Source: Lachnospiraceae bacterium (GTDB lineage: Bacteria; Bacillota; Clostridia; Lachnospirales; Lachnospiraceae). From it: 49,336 nucleotides of DNA. The stretch is from contig JAGAOO010000064.1 in NCBI GenBank assembly GCA_017623675.1, positions 1-49,336 on the forward strand. The letters run 5' to 3'. Positions within the stretch are counted from its first letter, which is position 1; each line of letters opens with the position of its first letter. The position numbers and the translations under genes are program-made. A model generated the notes under the pieces. That model had not been told where the DNA came from. It did not search any database and saw only the letters and a program-made list of their open reading frames with translations. Positions 31,862 to 41,959 of this stretch are shown one piece after another.

Positions 31862-33277
31862 TCAACTATTCTTTTTTGAAATTCTTGAAATCTGATATTT
31901 CTGCATTCGTTCTTCCCACTGGCGTTCTCGTTTTTCCCGTTTCTCCCGCCTTTTTTCTTCCTTTACAGAACGAGCAGTTTCTTTTTCCTGTTTTCTTCGC
32001 TCCTCTACTAACTTAAAATCTGACAATTGTAGCCAATCTAACATTCGCTGCCACTGGTTACTATATTCATTGCTAATAATCAACTCTACCTGCTTATCCT
32101 CGGTCAATATTCTGGTAAAACGGAAGGTCTTTTGCAGATAAAGAGTATCTTTATGTACATTTAATTCAGCCAATGGAATTTCCTGTGTCTTACGAAGTGG
32201 TTTTATTCGAACCAGATACGGAACTTGATCCTTCAAAATCAGCCAGATTAATTCCCGCTTCCGAATCTTACCTACATGATTCATGGAAAATGCAGGCACT
32301 GCCAGTTCAATCGATGGATATCGCTTATGACCTCTTCTCGGAAACTTTCGATGTACAAGCGGCGACAAATCATCCTTATGCCAAAGCGTTTTCCATAACG
32401 GCTTTACATAAATATATGTATAATATGTAGAAAGGGTAGACATTTTCCGAAACAGCAGAATTCCCACCAGCATGATAATAATACTAAATATCACACTTAG
32501 TACCGGTGCAAATATCTGCAGCAGAATCAAAATCATATGAAGTACACCCTTCAGTATTTCAATTACCACATTCATACCCTTAATAGGAATCACTGCTCCC
32601 AACAATTCTACTGCATCCATGCATCCATAAATACACACATAAACAATGGCAGTAAAAATGGCTGACAATATAGCAAGCAGTAACGTGACTGCATAAGTTC
32701 CCGGTGATACATAATGAATCTCTGTGGCAGGAGCAGCAGCAACTACCTGAGTCGTAGCCAGTGGAAGCAGTGACAAAGCTACTGTAACAATCATACCACC
32801 CCATTGTTCAATATTATCAATCGTCGCTTTTGAAAACATCTTAGAAGCAGATGTAGAATGTATCACATACATTGCAATTGCAACAATTGTTAACAATATC
32901 GCCGCAACCGGATTGGCAATTGGTAAATCCGAAATAGTTTCTACAATTGGTATACCATTGAGAAAATTACCAACTTGAATCAACCATCCTGCTTCCGGAA
33001 AATAGATTTCCGCATTTTCCACCATTCCAAGAATAGATAATGCCGCCAGTGTAGCTGTGGGATTGACCGACGCTGTTACTGTCGTAGAAAAAATACCTGC
33101 ATAAGTTTCCAGACTCTCTCCCAAGGTTGTATTCACTGCTATTTCTGCATCCGATGCCGAGTGCACAATGTGCCCTTTATACTGCATCACTGTGGTTGAT
33201 ATCATAAGTGTTAGAATCGTAATAAATAATAACACCTGTTTTTTATTCCACTTGTATAATTGTTTCCACTCTCCCAT
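31862..33277 (-). CDS. Polytopic membrane protein of unknown function
   Basis: 471 residues from the ATG at 33277, preceded by AGAGGAGG. One N-terminal helix (about 15-32) is followed by an external stretch and about five more helices between residues 120 and 300. The last 170 residues are cytosolic and end in a highly charged Lys/Arg/Glu coiled coil. I do not recognise the family. It lies 63 bases downstream of the ZIP gene and may share its transcript. Confidence 0.8.
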   Translation of the reverse strand: MGEWKQLYKWNKKQVLLFITILTLMISTTVMQYKGHIVHSASDAEIAVNTTLGESLETYAGIFSTTVTASVNPTATLAALSILGMVENAEIYFPEAGWLIQVGNFLNGIPIVETISDLPIANPVAAILLTIVAIAMYVIHSTSASKMFSKATIDNIEQWGGMIVTVALSLLPLATTQVVAAAPATEIHYVSPGTYAVTLLLAILSAIFTAIVYVCIYGCMDAVELLGAVIPIKGMNVVIEILKGVLHMILILLQIFAPVLSVIFSIIIMLVGILLFRKMSTLSTYYTYIYVKPLWKTLWHKDDLSPLVHRKFPRRGHKRYPSIELAVPAFSMNHVGKIRKRELIWLILKDQVPYLVRIKPLRKTQEIPLAELNVHKDTLYLQKTFRFTRILTEDKQVELIISNEYSNQWQRMLDWLQLSDFKLVEERRKQEKETARSVKEEKRREKREKRERQWEERMQKYQISRISKKNS

Positions 33278-33340
33278 ATTTGTTTCCTCCTCTAAAGTAA
33301 TCAATATCTTCCATTCCATAGTACATCCATGTCACTCAGC

Positions 33341-34096
33341 TTAAGCAAGAATATTATTCATCATCAGCATAATAAAAAATCCAATAATTAAAGAATAGGT
33401 TGCCATTCGTTCATACCCGTGACTATGGGTTTCCGGAATCATTTCATCTCCTACTACATATAGCATGGTTCCTCCTGCAAAGGCTAGAGCAAATGGCAAA
33501 ATAGATTCTGCCAGATTAACTGCAAAAAATCCAAGAAATGTTCCAATTACTTCCACCAAACCGGTTGCCAGTGCAATCAAGAATGTTCTTCGTTTCTTAA
33601 TTCCTGCCAACAACATTGGCGAAATAATAATCATACCTTCCGGAATGTTCTGAATTGCAATACCCACTGCAACAGATAACGCATTTCCTACATCTCCACC
33701 ACCGAATGCCATTCCGGCAGCTAATCCTTCCGGCAGATTATGAATCCCGATTGCCATTACGAATAACAATACCTTATTCAGGTCATGATTATTTTTATGT
33801 TCTTCTTCATCCACACCGGAAATATGATGCAGGTGTGGGGTGACTTTATCCATTAAATTCAAAAAAACAGCACCTGTCAAAAGCCCCAATCCGACAACCC
33901 AGATACCGGATTTTCCAACCATTTCCGCAGCCGGCAAAATCAAGCCAATGATTGCTGCCGCAAGCATAACACCAGCTGCAAATCCCATAATTGCATCATT
34001 CCATTTATGGGGAATCTTTTGAAAAATAAATCCAATCAATGCTCCAATTACGGTTGCACCACCGATGCCCAAAGCCGTCATTGCTACTAATTGCAT
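33341..34096 (-). CDS. ZIP-family metal transporter
   Basis: 251 residues from the ATG at 34096, preceded by AAAGGAG. Eight hydrophobic segments are seen. The metal-site helices carry the ZIP signatures MAIGIHNLPEGLAAGMAFGG and VGIAIQNIPEGMIIISPML, and the variable cytosolic loop is histidine-rich (KVTPHLHHISG, EEEHKNNHD). Family members import zinc, iron or manganese. Metal choice cannot be told here. Confidence 0.93.
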   Translation of the reverse strand: MQLVAMTALGIGGATVIGALIGFIFQKIPHKWNDAIMGFAAGVMLAAAIIGLILPAAEMVGKSGIWVVGLGLLTGAVFLNLMDKVTPHLHHISGVDEEEHKNNHDLNKVLLFVMAIGIHNLPEGLAAGMAFGGGDVGNALSVAVGIAIQNIPEGMIIISPMLLAGIKKRRTFLIALATGLVEVIGTFLGFFAVNLAESILPFALAFAGGTMLYVVGDEMIPETHSHGYERMATYSLIIGFFIMLMMNNILA

Positions 34097-34278
34097 AACC
34101 TGTCTCCTTTTGCACACTATAATCTCTATTTGCTATTATATCCGAAAACATAAAAAAATGATATCGTTTTTCTTTTACAGACAATACTTTTCTTGCAAAG
34201 GGAAAAACTGTAATATAATTATATCCATCTTAGAATTATTACATTTCTTTTATACCAAAGAATACAGGGGGATACACG

Positions 34279-35522
34279 ATGAATTCAGAATTCAAACGCA
34301 TCAGTCGCTCGTTGTTACTGGGACTTACCATTACACAGTCAGTTATATTAATTGCATATCTGTTAGAAGTCATTAAGGGTGAACGAGGCATTTTATATTA
34401 TTTAACCTTAGCAACCGTTATTCTTGTACCGTTAACGTTAGCTTGGATAATGTATAAGCTCAAGCCGGAGCAGTCTATTAGTCGTTATTTAGGAATGATT
34501 GGCTTTTTAGCCATGTATTCCATGGTATTAGTAACCGGAGATACGCCAATGACATTTGTTTATGTTCTGGTTCCAACCTCCTTTTTAATTGTTTGTGCAG
34601 ACACCAGATTGCTGACACTGACTCTCATCTGGTCCACTCTGGCAAACCTAATATCAATCCTTATTCATCTGTTGGTATTTAAGGAAAATGGAGCAGATGA
34701 CATTGCAGATTATGAGATACAGTTTTTAGCTTCCCTATTATTCTTCATTTTCACTGCAATTTCTACCAGTTTGCAATATAAGATTAACAAAAATCGCTTG
34801 GATATTGTGACAGACCAGAAGCAGCAGACGGAAGCTACATTGGAACAAATATTAACCGTAGCCGATACCGTAACGGAAGAAACACAAACCGTATTATCTT
34901 TGGTAGAACAGGTAGAAGATGCATCCAATATCACCGCGCAGTCCATGGAAGAAATCAGTACCGGAACTACACAGACTGCTGATTCCATTCAAGCCCAACT
35001 GGCACAGACCGAGCATATTCAGAAAATCATTGAAACGGCAGAAACCATTTCTGAGGCAATGCAGGATACCATATCCGATAGTCATACACAGATTCAGACC
35101 GGTCGGAATTATATGGATTCTTTGATTGAAAGTGCCAATTTTGTTCAGGAAATTAACACGAATCTTAATACTGAAATGAATGATTTAGTAGAAAGTGCAA
35201 CCAAAGCTTTAGATATTATTCATATCATTCAGGAAATCGCTGCACAGACGAATCTGTTGGCATTAAATGCATCTATTGAATCAGCCAGGCAATTTCCAAT
35301 ATAGCAGACAGTGCAAAGGAGGAAGCTGAATCCATCCAATCCCTCCTCGAAGTAAATGCAACTTTAGTTTCCAGTGTAGAGACCATTTCAGCTATTAGTG
35401 AAGAAGTATCTGCAACAACCCAGCAGACACAGGCAATGGCTCAAAACAATCTGGCTCTTTCCAACCAAATGAAGGAAAGCATTCAGATTCTTTCCAATTC
35501 CGTAGATGAATTAAAGTCGTAA
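34279..35522 (+). pseudogene. Methyl-accepting chemotaxis protein, disrupted by a deletion and frameshift
   Basis: The reading frame starts at 34279 with six membrane helices in residues 1-165 and no HAMP domain, then enters a signalling domain up to EIAAQTNLLALNASIESAR. Here it shifts and stops at 35302-35304. The next frame continues without a gap in sense as QAISNIADSAKEEAESIQ and runs to a stop at 35520-35522. Normal receptors have about 25 residues (AGEAGRGFAVVADEIR and following) at this junction, and they are missing. An out-of-frame deletion in the hairpin tip therefore inactivated the gene, unless the assembly is wrong. The truncated 341-residue product would lack half the signalling domain. 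Confidence 0.85.
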
Positions 35523-35548
35523 TTCGTTACAGATTCGTACTTACAAAG

Positions 35549-35583
35549 AAAATGCAGCTTCCTCACCGGAAGCTGCATTTTCT
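35549..35583. terminator. Bidirectional terminator
   Basis: Perfect 14-bp stem AAAATGCAGCTTCC/GGAAGCTGCATTTT around TCACC. The loop and right arm include the stop codon of the minus-strand YkgJ-like gene. It serves both the chemoreceptor pseudogene and that gene. Confidence 0.85.
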
Positions 35584-36216
35584 TGTTTCATATTCTTCAT
35601 AGAAATCAGAATTTCTATCATAAGGTGTAAGATAAAACACATTCAAAATCCTCATATTCAACTGCTTTAATGCTCCTTCATCATACATGCCCTTCATCGC
35701 CTGATTTTGATACTTTTTCAAAAAATAATGCCAATCCGAAATAAAATTCTCATAGCGTTTCAAGTCCGACACACCCAGCCATTGTCGAATCTTTACCTTT
35801 GTTTTCTGCTCAGCCTTACATTCATGTATTTGAAGAAAATATTGAAAGGTATCATTTTCATACACCCTTCCTAAGGGAAACATCCGGCACATTCCCGGAC
35901 GAATACTATGTATTCTGCAACGCCCCTGTTCATTTAAATAGTAACAGGATTTTGATGTTTCCTGCATTTTCAGATTCGGCAGGATGAGCCCCTCTACCAC
36001 ATTCAATTCAACAGAGGTGGCTAACAGCTCTTGAAATGACTGATTTTGTCCCACCGCTAATTGATATACATCATAGGGATCCAACACGATAGACTGCCCC
36101 ATATTGCGACAGCAAGCAGAACATCCTTTGCAGTCATTACAGCCTACCTTTGCCATATCACTGCTACTATATACTTTTCCATCCGACACCTCTGCCAGAT
36201 TCCATTCTCGTTCCAT
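35563..36216 (-). CDS. YkgJ-family cysteine cluster protein
   Basis: 217 residues. The cysteine cluster is split into CNDCKGCSACC near the N-terminus, then CYYLNEQGRCRIHSIRPGMC in the middle, then HECKAE, matching the CxxCxxCC (PF03692) family. These proteins probably bind an Fe-S cluster or zinc; function is not established. AAGGAG precedes the ATG. The gene follows the TPR-DUF4125 gene by 13 bases and is probably transcribed with it. Confidence 0.88.
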   Translation of the reverse strand: MEREWNLAEVSDGKVYSSSDMAKVGCNDCKGCSACCRNMGQSIVLDPYDVYQLAVGQNQSFQELLATSVELNVVEGLILPNLKMQETSKSCYYLNEQGRCRIHSIRPGMCRMFPLGRVYENDTFQYFLQIHECKAEQKTKVKIRQWLGVSDLKRYENFISDWHYFLKKYQNQAMKGMYDEGALKQLNMRILNVFYLTPYDRNSDFYEEYETRKCSFR

Positions 36217-36229
36217 ACAATCTCCTTAT

Positions 36230-38578
36230 CTAAGATAATGCCTGTTCTGCTTCTTCCAAGCCTTTATATCCATATAAAAGCACTGTATTAAGCATAATCT
36301 GTTCTGCCAGATTGTTCTCTTCCTGCACCAACTGTGTAATAAAGCGACCATACATAATAAGCATGGTATCCGAATAAGTCAACAATTCTCCACGCAAATA
36401 TGTCTCATAAGAAGTATCCCATTCCATATCTTCACTGGTGTGAATGCTTCTTGCATTTCCAGCCAGTTTTGGATACTTTGACTGGAATTCCTCCATCCAC
36501 TTCACCTGTATCTTAACGATTTCATCCACAATGCTACGCTTCTCCGGTGAAACCGGTGGCAAATTCGGTGCTATCTTTGCATATTCTTCCGGTGCAGTGG
36601 ATTCCATCATACGTCCATACTTTTCCGTAATCATATTCCAGCCTTCAGACATTTTTCCTTCGAATTCCATCCGGTACTGAAGAAGCATTTCCCTTGTCCA
36701 AGTCAGGTATTGGCTGACCCTCATTATATGGAAGGTATACCAGTCATCCTGACAGCCTGCTCTTCCACCTTCATTCTTTACCTGGTCAAATGCATGGAAT
36801 TCCATTGCAGCAATTCGTTCTGCCAGTTCCTCTACTGTACAATCTATCCATTCCGCACTTTCTTCCAATCCTTCTCCATAATTCTCCAGATAGAGAATAT
36901 CTCCTTTGGATTTTGGATAAACAATTCCCTGATTCACCATTCCTTCCAGCAAATCTGCTGCTATCGCTTCTATCAGTTGATTATTTGCTGCCACATCCTG
37001 TAAATCAGTCACAATTAACTGTTGTGCTAATGTTTTTATGTTATCACAAAATTCGAAGCAATTCATTCCACGATTCAACCACTTATCATGAGGACAAAAC
37101 TGACGGTTAATTAAGTATGCCGCATGAATCGCATACTCTAATGACTTACTCCGCATCAAGGAAGCAGATACCCAATCCTGCCTTTTTGCCATTCTGGGAT
37201 AATTGTACTGTCCATACTGTGAGAACAATGAAGTATACTGTGCCAATCTTAACAACCATGTTCTTCCCGGATAATACGCTTTAATTTGGTTGCGAATTCG
37301 TGAAAATTCACCCAGGTCATCCCGGAACACTTTTCCGTTCACAGCAGCAGCCAGACGTTCTTCTCCCACTAACGACCAGTCATTTTCTCCTTGTGGTCCC
37401 TCTTTACAACCAGTTAATTGCAGATAGAAATCTGAAATTCTTCGTACTCCAAACCGTTCTTTTGAATGAACCGTCCAGAACGTACTGTCATTTACTCCAT
37501 TTACCCATTCTTCATAAGCCTTCTGTAATTCTTCCCCAATTGCTTCATAATCCTCATCCGTCAACCACATGCTAAAGCCAATTCCAAAATCATGATCTTC
37601 CGATATTGCATCATCGAATCCAAATCGGTCGGAACCTTCTCCTACGAATCCTACCGCAATTCTTGCCTCGTATTCAGGAAATTGCTCATGAATCTTCTCA
37701 GCACCATTCTCCCGGTAGAATCTTTCGCTCAGTTCTAAACCGGATAAGCGTTTTGCTTCCTCAGCACTACCAGCTTCGTCCGATTCTTGAAGCTTTGCCT
37801 TCACTTGTTGCAGATTGGCTTCCACCCGACGATAAGCTTCTGTTCTTCCAATATAAGCTTCAATCATATGTAATGCCCGCTCATAATAGACTTCCGACTC
37901 TTTATACTCTTTCTTTTGAAAGCTTGCTTCTCCCATAGCAGACAAAGCCGCTGCCATATGGGTATCCTCCACATTCATTGATTCAAAAATTGTGATTGCC
38001 TGTTTTAGGTGACTCATAGCATCTTCTATATCATGATTTGCTATCTCGCTGGCTCCCAGATTTGCCAGCGTAACAGCTGTCTGGAATTCCTTTCCCGGTG
38101 TCTCCCTTACAATCACCAATGCCTTTTGTAAACATTGAACTGCCATATCATATCGTCCCATTTCCTGATAAAGCAACGCAACGTTATTATATAATTCTGC
38201 ATACCGGAAATCCATCTCCGGTACTTGCCCTTCAAATAGAGCAAATACCTGACTGTAATACTTCATTGCCATCTCTAAATCTCCTGCTGCCCGCAAAGCA
38301 TTAGCTGAATTTAGCAGGGTGGTTGCATGTGGCAAAGAATCAGCCAGGCCTGCCTTCTCAATCAATTCCAAGACTTCTGTAATTGCTTGTTTTGCTTTAT
38401 CATACTGACTGGTTTCCCGAAAGAAGCCCATCATTTCATTTAGAATCGTAATTCTGGCACTAATATCCTGTTCCTGTAATGCCTGCTCCATACTCCTTTG
38501 AAAATAAGGCTCTACTTTATCCATTTCCCCCTTTGAGAATAATTCATCCAATCCATCAAAAAACAATTGTATATTCAT
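36230..38578 (-). CDS. TPR-DUF4037-DUF4125 fusion protein
   Basis: 782 residues from the ATG at 38578, preceded by GGAGG. Residues 1-270 are tetratricopeptide repeats (for example AELYNNVALLYQEMGRYDMA, TVANLGAS-like turns). Residues about 300-600 carry a DUF4037 domain with a nucleotidyltransferase-like site, GEGSDRFGFDDAISEDHDFG. The last 180 residues match DUF4125 (QDDWYTFHIMRVSQYLTWTR). The nucleotidyltransferase part suggests nucleotide transfer to a protein or small molecule, with the TPRs choosing the partner. This is inference; no substrate is known. Confidence 0.85.
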   Translation of the reverse strand: MNIQLFFDGLDELFSKGEMDKVEPYFQRSMEQALQEQDISARITILNEMMGFFRETSQYDKAKQAITEVLELIEKAGLADSLPHATTLLNSANALRAAGDLEMAMKYYSQVFALFEGQVPEMDFRYAELYNNVALLYQEMGRYDMAVQCLQKALVIVRETPGKEFQTAVTLANLGASEIANHDIEDAMSHLKQAITIFESMNVEDTHMAAALSAMGEASFQKKEYKESEVYYERALHMIEAYIGRTEAYRRVEANLQQVKAKLQESDEAGSAEEAKRLSGLELSERFYRENGAEKIHEQFPEYEARIAVGFVGEGSDRFGFDDAISEDHDFGIGFSMWLTDEDYEAIGEELQKAYEEWVNGVNDSTFWTVHSKERFGVRRISDFYLQLTGCKEGPQGENDWSLVGEERLAAAVNGKVFRDDLGEFSRIRNQIKAYYPGRTWLLRLAQYTSLFSQYGQYNYPRMAKRQDWVSASLMRSKSLEYAIHAAYLINRQFCPHDKWLNRGMNCFEFCDNIKTLAQQLIVTDLQDVAANNQLIEAIAADLLEGMVNQGIVYPKSKGDILYLENYGEGLEESAEWIDCTVEELAERIAAMEFHAFDQVKNEGGRAGCQDDWYTFHIMRVSQYLTWTREMLLQYRMEFEGKMSEGWNMITEKYGRMMESTAPEEYAKIAPNLPPVSPEKRSIVDEIVKIQVKWMEEFQSKYPKLAGNARSIHTSEDMEWDTSYETYLRGELLTYSDTMLIMYGRFITQLVQEENNLAEQIMLNTVLLYGYKGLEEAEQALS

Positions 38579-38668
38579 ATGCTTCCATCCTCCAGTCCAT
38601 AACGATTCATAATTAGTAATCATTCCTAACATATAATAGCATACTTTATACATTATATGAAGCAAAAA

Positions 38669-39532
38669 CTATTGATTTTTCCGAACATAAACCATTCCAA
38701 ATGCATTCGGTCCAACATGACTTCCAATTACGGCACCTGCATGAATCATATGCTTCATGCGAATCTGGTATCCTGCCAATCTGAGATGCTTCCGTAGTTG
38801 CTGTGCCGCCTCGTCTACATAGCTATACATCAGATAAATCGGGTAACGTTCATCCGGTACCTCATGTTGAAGCTGTTCCAATAAATATTTTACTGCCTTT
38901 TGTTCTCCTCTTATTCGTGCAATCATTTCCGGTGTTCCTTTTTGATTTACAAATAATACCGGCTTCACCTTGACAATGCTGCCAATCGCAGCTACAACCT
39001 TAGAAATTCTTCCTCCCCGATGCAGATACTCCAACGTATTTACACAAGCATATAACCGTAAATCGGTACGTAGACTTAGCATTGCATCTGCAATTTCTCT
39101 TGCAGACTTACCTTGTTTTCTTAACAATGTCGCTTGCTCTACCAATAATAACTCTCCGGCTGATGCCGAACAGCAGTCAATAATATAACATCCCTTTTCT
39201 TCGTAGCTGTCACCATATACACTCCTTGCTGCACTGACAGCACTCTGATAGGTTCCACTTAGAGAAGAAGACAGCAAAATTGCCACCACTTCCTCTCCTG
39301 CTGCTTTCGCTTCCTTGAAAATCATTTCAAACTCATATGGTGGAACCTGAGATGTTTTCGGAAAAACAGGACTGTTGATTAGTCTTTCATAAAAATCCGT
39401 TCTGGATATATCCACATTCTCTTTTAATACTTCATTATCAAACATGATAGACAACGATGCACAAGTGACTCCCCAATCCTCCAGCATATTTGACTCTATA
39501 TCGGAAGCCGAATCTGTTACTATTCTTACCAT
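38669..39532 (-). CDS. DegV-family fatty-acid-binding protein
   Basis: 287 residues starting MVRIVTDSASDIE, the DegV hallmark. Other family blocks are KTSQVPPYEFEMIF, AILLSSSLSGTYQSA, YLHRGGRISK and MIHAGAVIGSHVGPNAFG. DegV/FakB proteins bind a fatty acid and present it to the FakA kinase. No fakA gene is adjacent. Confidence 0.93.
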   Translation of the reverse strand: MVRIVTDSASDIESNMLEDWGVTCASLSIMFDNEVLKENVDISRTDFYERLINSPVFPKTSQVPPYEFEMIFKEAKAAGEEVVAILLSSSLSGTYQSAVSAARSVYGDSYEEKGCYIIDCCSASAGELLLVEQATLLRKQGKSAREIADAMLSLRTDLRLYACVNTLEYLHRGGRISKVVAAIGSIVKVKPVLFVNQKGTPEMIARIRGEQKAVKYLLEQLQHEVPDERYPIYLMYSYVDEAAQQLRKHLRLAGYQIRMKHMIHAGAVIGSHVGPNAFGMVYVRKNQ

Positions 39533-39693
39533 AGCTATAGCACCTCATTTTTTGTGATTTCAAAAATAGTATAAGCAGTAGCAAAAGAAATATCCAAAAA
39601 TTATATAATAAATTCTCTTCCGTTCGACTTATTTTTCTGATAAAATATATCCATAGCGTAAATCGCGAAAAAATTCATTATAGGAGGTATTTT

Positions 39694-40842
39694 ATGGCAA
39701 ACAGATTTGTATTAAACGAGACTAGCTATCATGGTTCAGGAGCAATTCAAGCGATTCCGGAGGAAATTACCGGTCGTGGATTTCAAAAAGCATTCGTATG
39801 TTCCGATCCTGATTTGATTAAATTCGGGGTTACAAAAAAGGTGACGGACGTATTAGATGCAGCAAACATTACATATGAGATTTATTCAGAAATCAAACCA
39901 AATCCAACGATTGAAAATGTGCAGACTGGTGTTGCTGCTTTTAAGGCTTCCGGTGCAGACTGTATTGTAGCAATCGGAGGCGGTTCCTCGATGGATACTG
40001 CCAAAGCAATCGGCATTATTATTAAAAATCCGGAATTTGCAGATGTCAGAAGTCTGGAGGGTGTGGCACCAACCAAGAACAAATGTGTTCCAATCATTGC
40101 AGTGCCAACTACTGCAGGAACCGCAGCAGAGGTTACTATTAATTATGTTATAACTGATGTTGAAAAGAACCGTAAAATGGTATGCGTAGATGTTCATGAT
40201 ATTCCTGTAGTTGCCGTTGTTGACCCTGATATGATGAGTTCCATGCCAAAGGGATTAACCGCAGCAACCGGTATGGATGCTTTGACCCATGCTATCGAGG
40301 GTTATATTACAAAGGGTGCTTGGGAACTGAGTGACATGTTCCACTTAAAAGCAATTGAGATCATTTCTAAACATTTACGTGGTGCTGTAGACAATACCCC
40401 GGAAGGCAGAGAGGGCATGGCTCTTGGTCAGTATGTGGCTGGCATGGGCTTTTCCAATGTAGGTCTTGGTATTGTACACTCTATGGCTCATCCTTTAGGT
40501 GCTTTATATGATACTCCACACGGAATTGCAAATGCCATTATTCTTCCAACGGTTATGGAATATAATGCACCTGCTACCGGTGACAAATATCGTGAAATTG
40601 CAAGAGCTATGGGCGTAAAGGGTGTGGACGACATGTCCATTGAAGAAGCCAGAACTGCTGCTGTGGAGGCTGTACGTCAATTATCAAAGGATGTAGGAAT
40701 TGCAGAAAACCTAAAAGAGATTGTAAAGGCAGAGGATATTCCATTCTTAGCCCAGTCTGCTTACGACGATGCCTGCAGACCTGGTAATCCAAGAGATACC
40801 AGTGTGGAAGAAATCACTGCTCTTTATAAATCATTAATTTAG
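39694..40842 (+). CDS. fucO: Lactaldehyde reductase / iron-dependent alcohol dehydrogenase
   Basis: 382 residues with AGGAGG before the ATG. NAD-binding CIVAIGGGSSMDTAKAIG is at about 90-107. The iron ligands are in MDALTHAIEGYI (Asp and His) and IVHSMAHPLGALYDTPHG (two His). Length and sequence fit FucO, which reduces L-lactaldehyde to 1,2-propanediol in fucose and rhamnose fermentation. No other propanediol genes are near. The 161-base gap upstream shows TGATAAAAT as a possible -10 but no clear -35. Confidence 0.9.
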   Translation: MANRFVLNETSYHGSGAIQAIPEEITGRGFQKAFVCSDPDLIKFGVTKKVTDVLDAANITYEIYSEIKPNPTIENVQTGVAAFKASGADCIVAIGGGSSMDTAKAIGIIIKNPEFADVRSLEGVAPTKNKCVPIIAVPTTAGTAAEVTINYVITDVEKNRKMVCVDVHDIPVVAVVDPDMMSSMPKGLTAATGMDALTHAIEGYITKGAWELSDMFHLKAIEIISKHLRGAVDNTPEGREGMALGQYVAGMGFSNVGLGIVHSMAHPLGALYDTPHGIANAIILPTVMEYNAPATGDKYREIARAMGVKGVDDMSIEEARTAAVEAVRQLSKDVGIAENLKEIVKAEDIPFLAQSAYDDACRPGNPRDTSVEEITALYKSLI

Positions 40843-40870
40843 TAAGCACTAGAAATAAGGAGTATTCATT

Positions 40871-41266
40871 ATGTATGAAATGAAACCGGAATATTTGACT
40901 AATATTCCTCTCATTGATGAAGAACACCAGCAATTGTTCGATTATGCCAATCAGATTTATGACCTGCTTCATCAGGAATTCATTGCTGATAAATACGATA
41001 ATATTGCAGATATCTTGGGAAAACTGCGAGATTACACAAAGAAACATTTTGCAGATGAAGAAGCCTATATGGAATCGATTCAATATAAGAGACTCTTTTC
41101 TCAGAAGGTACAGCATAACGCATTTATTCAGAAATTAGAGGAATGGGACTTAGAATCCATTGACGGCTCAGATAATCAGGATGCGACGATTCAGGAAATG
41201 CTCAACTTCTTAACGGACTGGTTGATTCATCATATTCTGGAACTGGATACCCAGATTGGGAAGTAA
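40871..41266 (+). CDS. Bacteriohemerythrin
   Basis: 131 residues. The di-iron ligands of the hemerythrin fold are visible: PLIDEEHQQLFDYAN (His and Glu context), KKHFADEEAYME (His and Glu), KVQHNAFI, and WLIHHILELD (His and Asp). It should bind oxygen or sense it reversibly. It is 28 bases downstream of fucO on the same strand and may be cotranscribed; a hairpin follows the stop. Confidence 0.92.
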   Translation: MYEMKPEYLTNIPLIDEEHQQLFDYANQIYDLLHQEFIADKYDNIADILGKLRDYTKKHFADEEAYMESIQYKRLFSQKVQHNAFIQKLEEWDLESIDGSDNQDATIQEMLNFLTDWLIHHILELDTQIGK

Positions 41267-41271
41267 ATTGT

Positions 41272-41302
41272 AAGGGCGGAAGGTATGACACCTTCCGCCC
41301 TT
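41272..41302 (+). terminator. Hairpin after bacteriohemerythrin
   Basis: Perfect 13-bp stem AAGGGCGGAAGGT/ACCTTCCGCCCTT around ATGAC, six bases after the stop codon. The T-tract is poor (TTGATT), so it may act as an mRNA 3' end stabiliser as much as a terminator. Confidence 0.65.
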
Positions 41303-41367
41303 GATTCATCAATAAGCTTGAAAAATACTTTTTTAATTAATTGATTCTTCCTTCAGACCATATATAA

Positions 41368-41784
41368 TCACTTCTTGATTCGCACTGTATACTGCGAAAT
41401 AATCATAACTGCACCAACCGCTGTCATAATGATTCCAATAATCAAAACTGGCTTCCACGCACTAAAATATGCACACTGAATATAGTAATCAACAAGTATG
41501 GAATCGACTTGATTAGACGGTACTCCAAGCGAAATCAGATAGTAATATCTATTCTCATTTGGTCCATCATTCTTATACTGCACCTCTTTGTCAAACACAC
41601 CATAATTGCACGGTATTTCACCTTCCACTACCATTCCGTTCTGAATATCATAGCTCTGTATATTTGCAATGTTAACCGGCGTCTTGTTTACATAACCATA
41701 GTCATGAATTCCCCAGATCATCAGGCATATTCCGACAACTAATAACGCCCACTTAACATCTTCAACACTTAGTTCACTTTGCAT
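41368..41784 (-). CDS. Two-helix membrane protein of unknown function
   Basis: 138 residues with helices near 12-28 and 110-130, and an external domain between them (NGMVVEGEIPCNYGVFDKEV, then YYLISLGVPSN). It may belong to a Lachnospiraceae family of the DUF6709 type, but I am not sure. No neighbour hints at function. The 175 bases upstream to 41959 hold nothing I can name. Confidence 0.65.
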   Translation of the reverse strand: MQSELSVEDVKWALLVVGICLMIWGIHDYGYVNKTPVNIANIQSYDIQNGMVVEGEIPCNYGVFDKEVQYKNDGPNENRYYYLISLGVPSNQVDSILVDYYIQCAYFSAWKPVLIIGIIMTAVGAVMIISQYTVRIKK

Positions 41785-41959
41785 CTTGTTCCCCTCTCCA
41801 ATCGTCCTCTTATCTCATAGTAATCTCTATGAAAAATATAGTCTCCGGTTGTAAATTCTAATATCAACAACATGTAAAGCCTAAGTAAAATCAAATCATT
41901 AACGCTACGGGCAAATCAATCACTATTTGACACTATTTGGCACTCTTTTTCAGGCTAAG

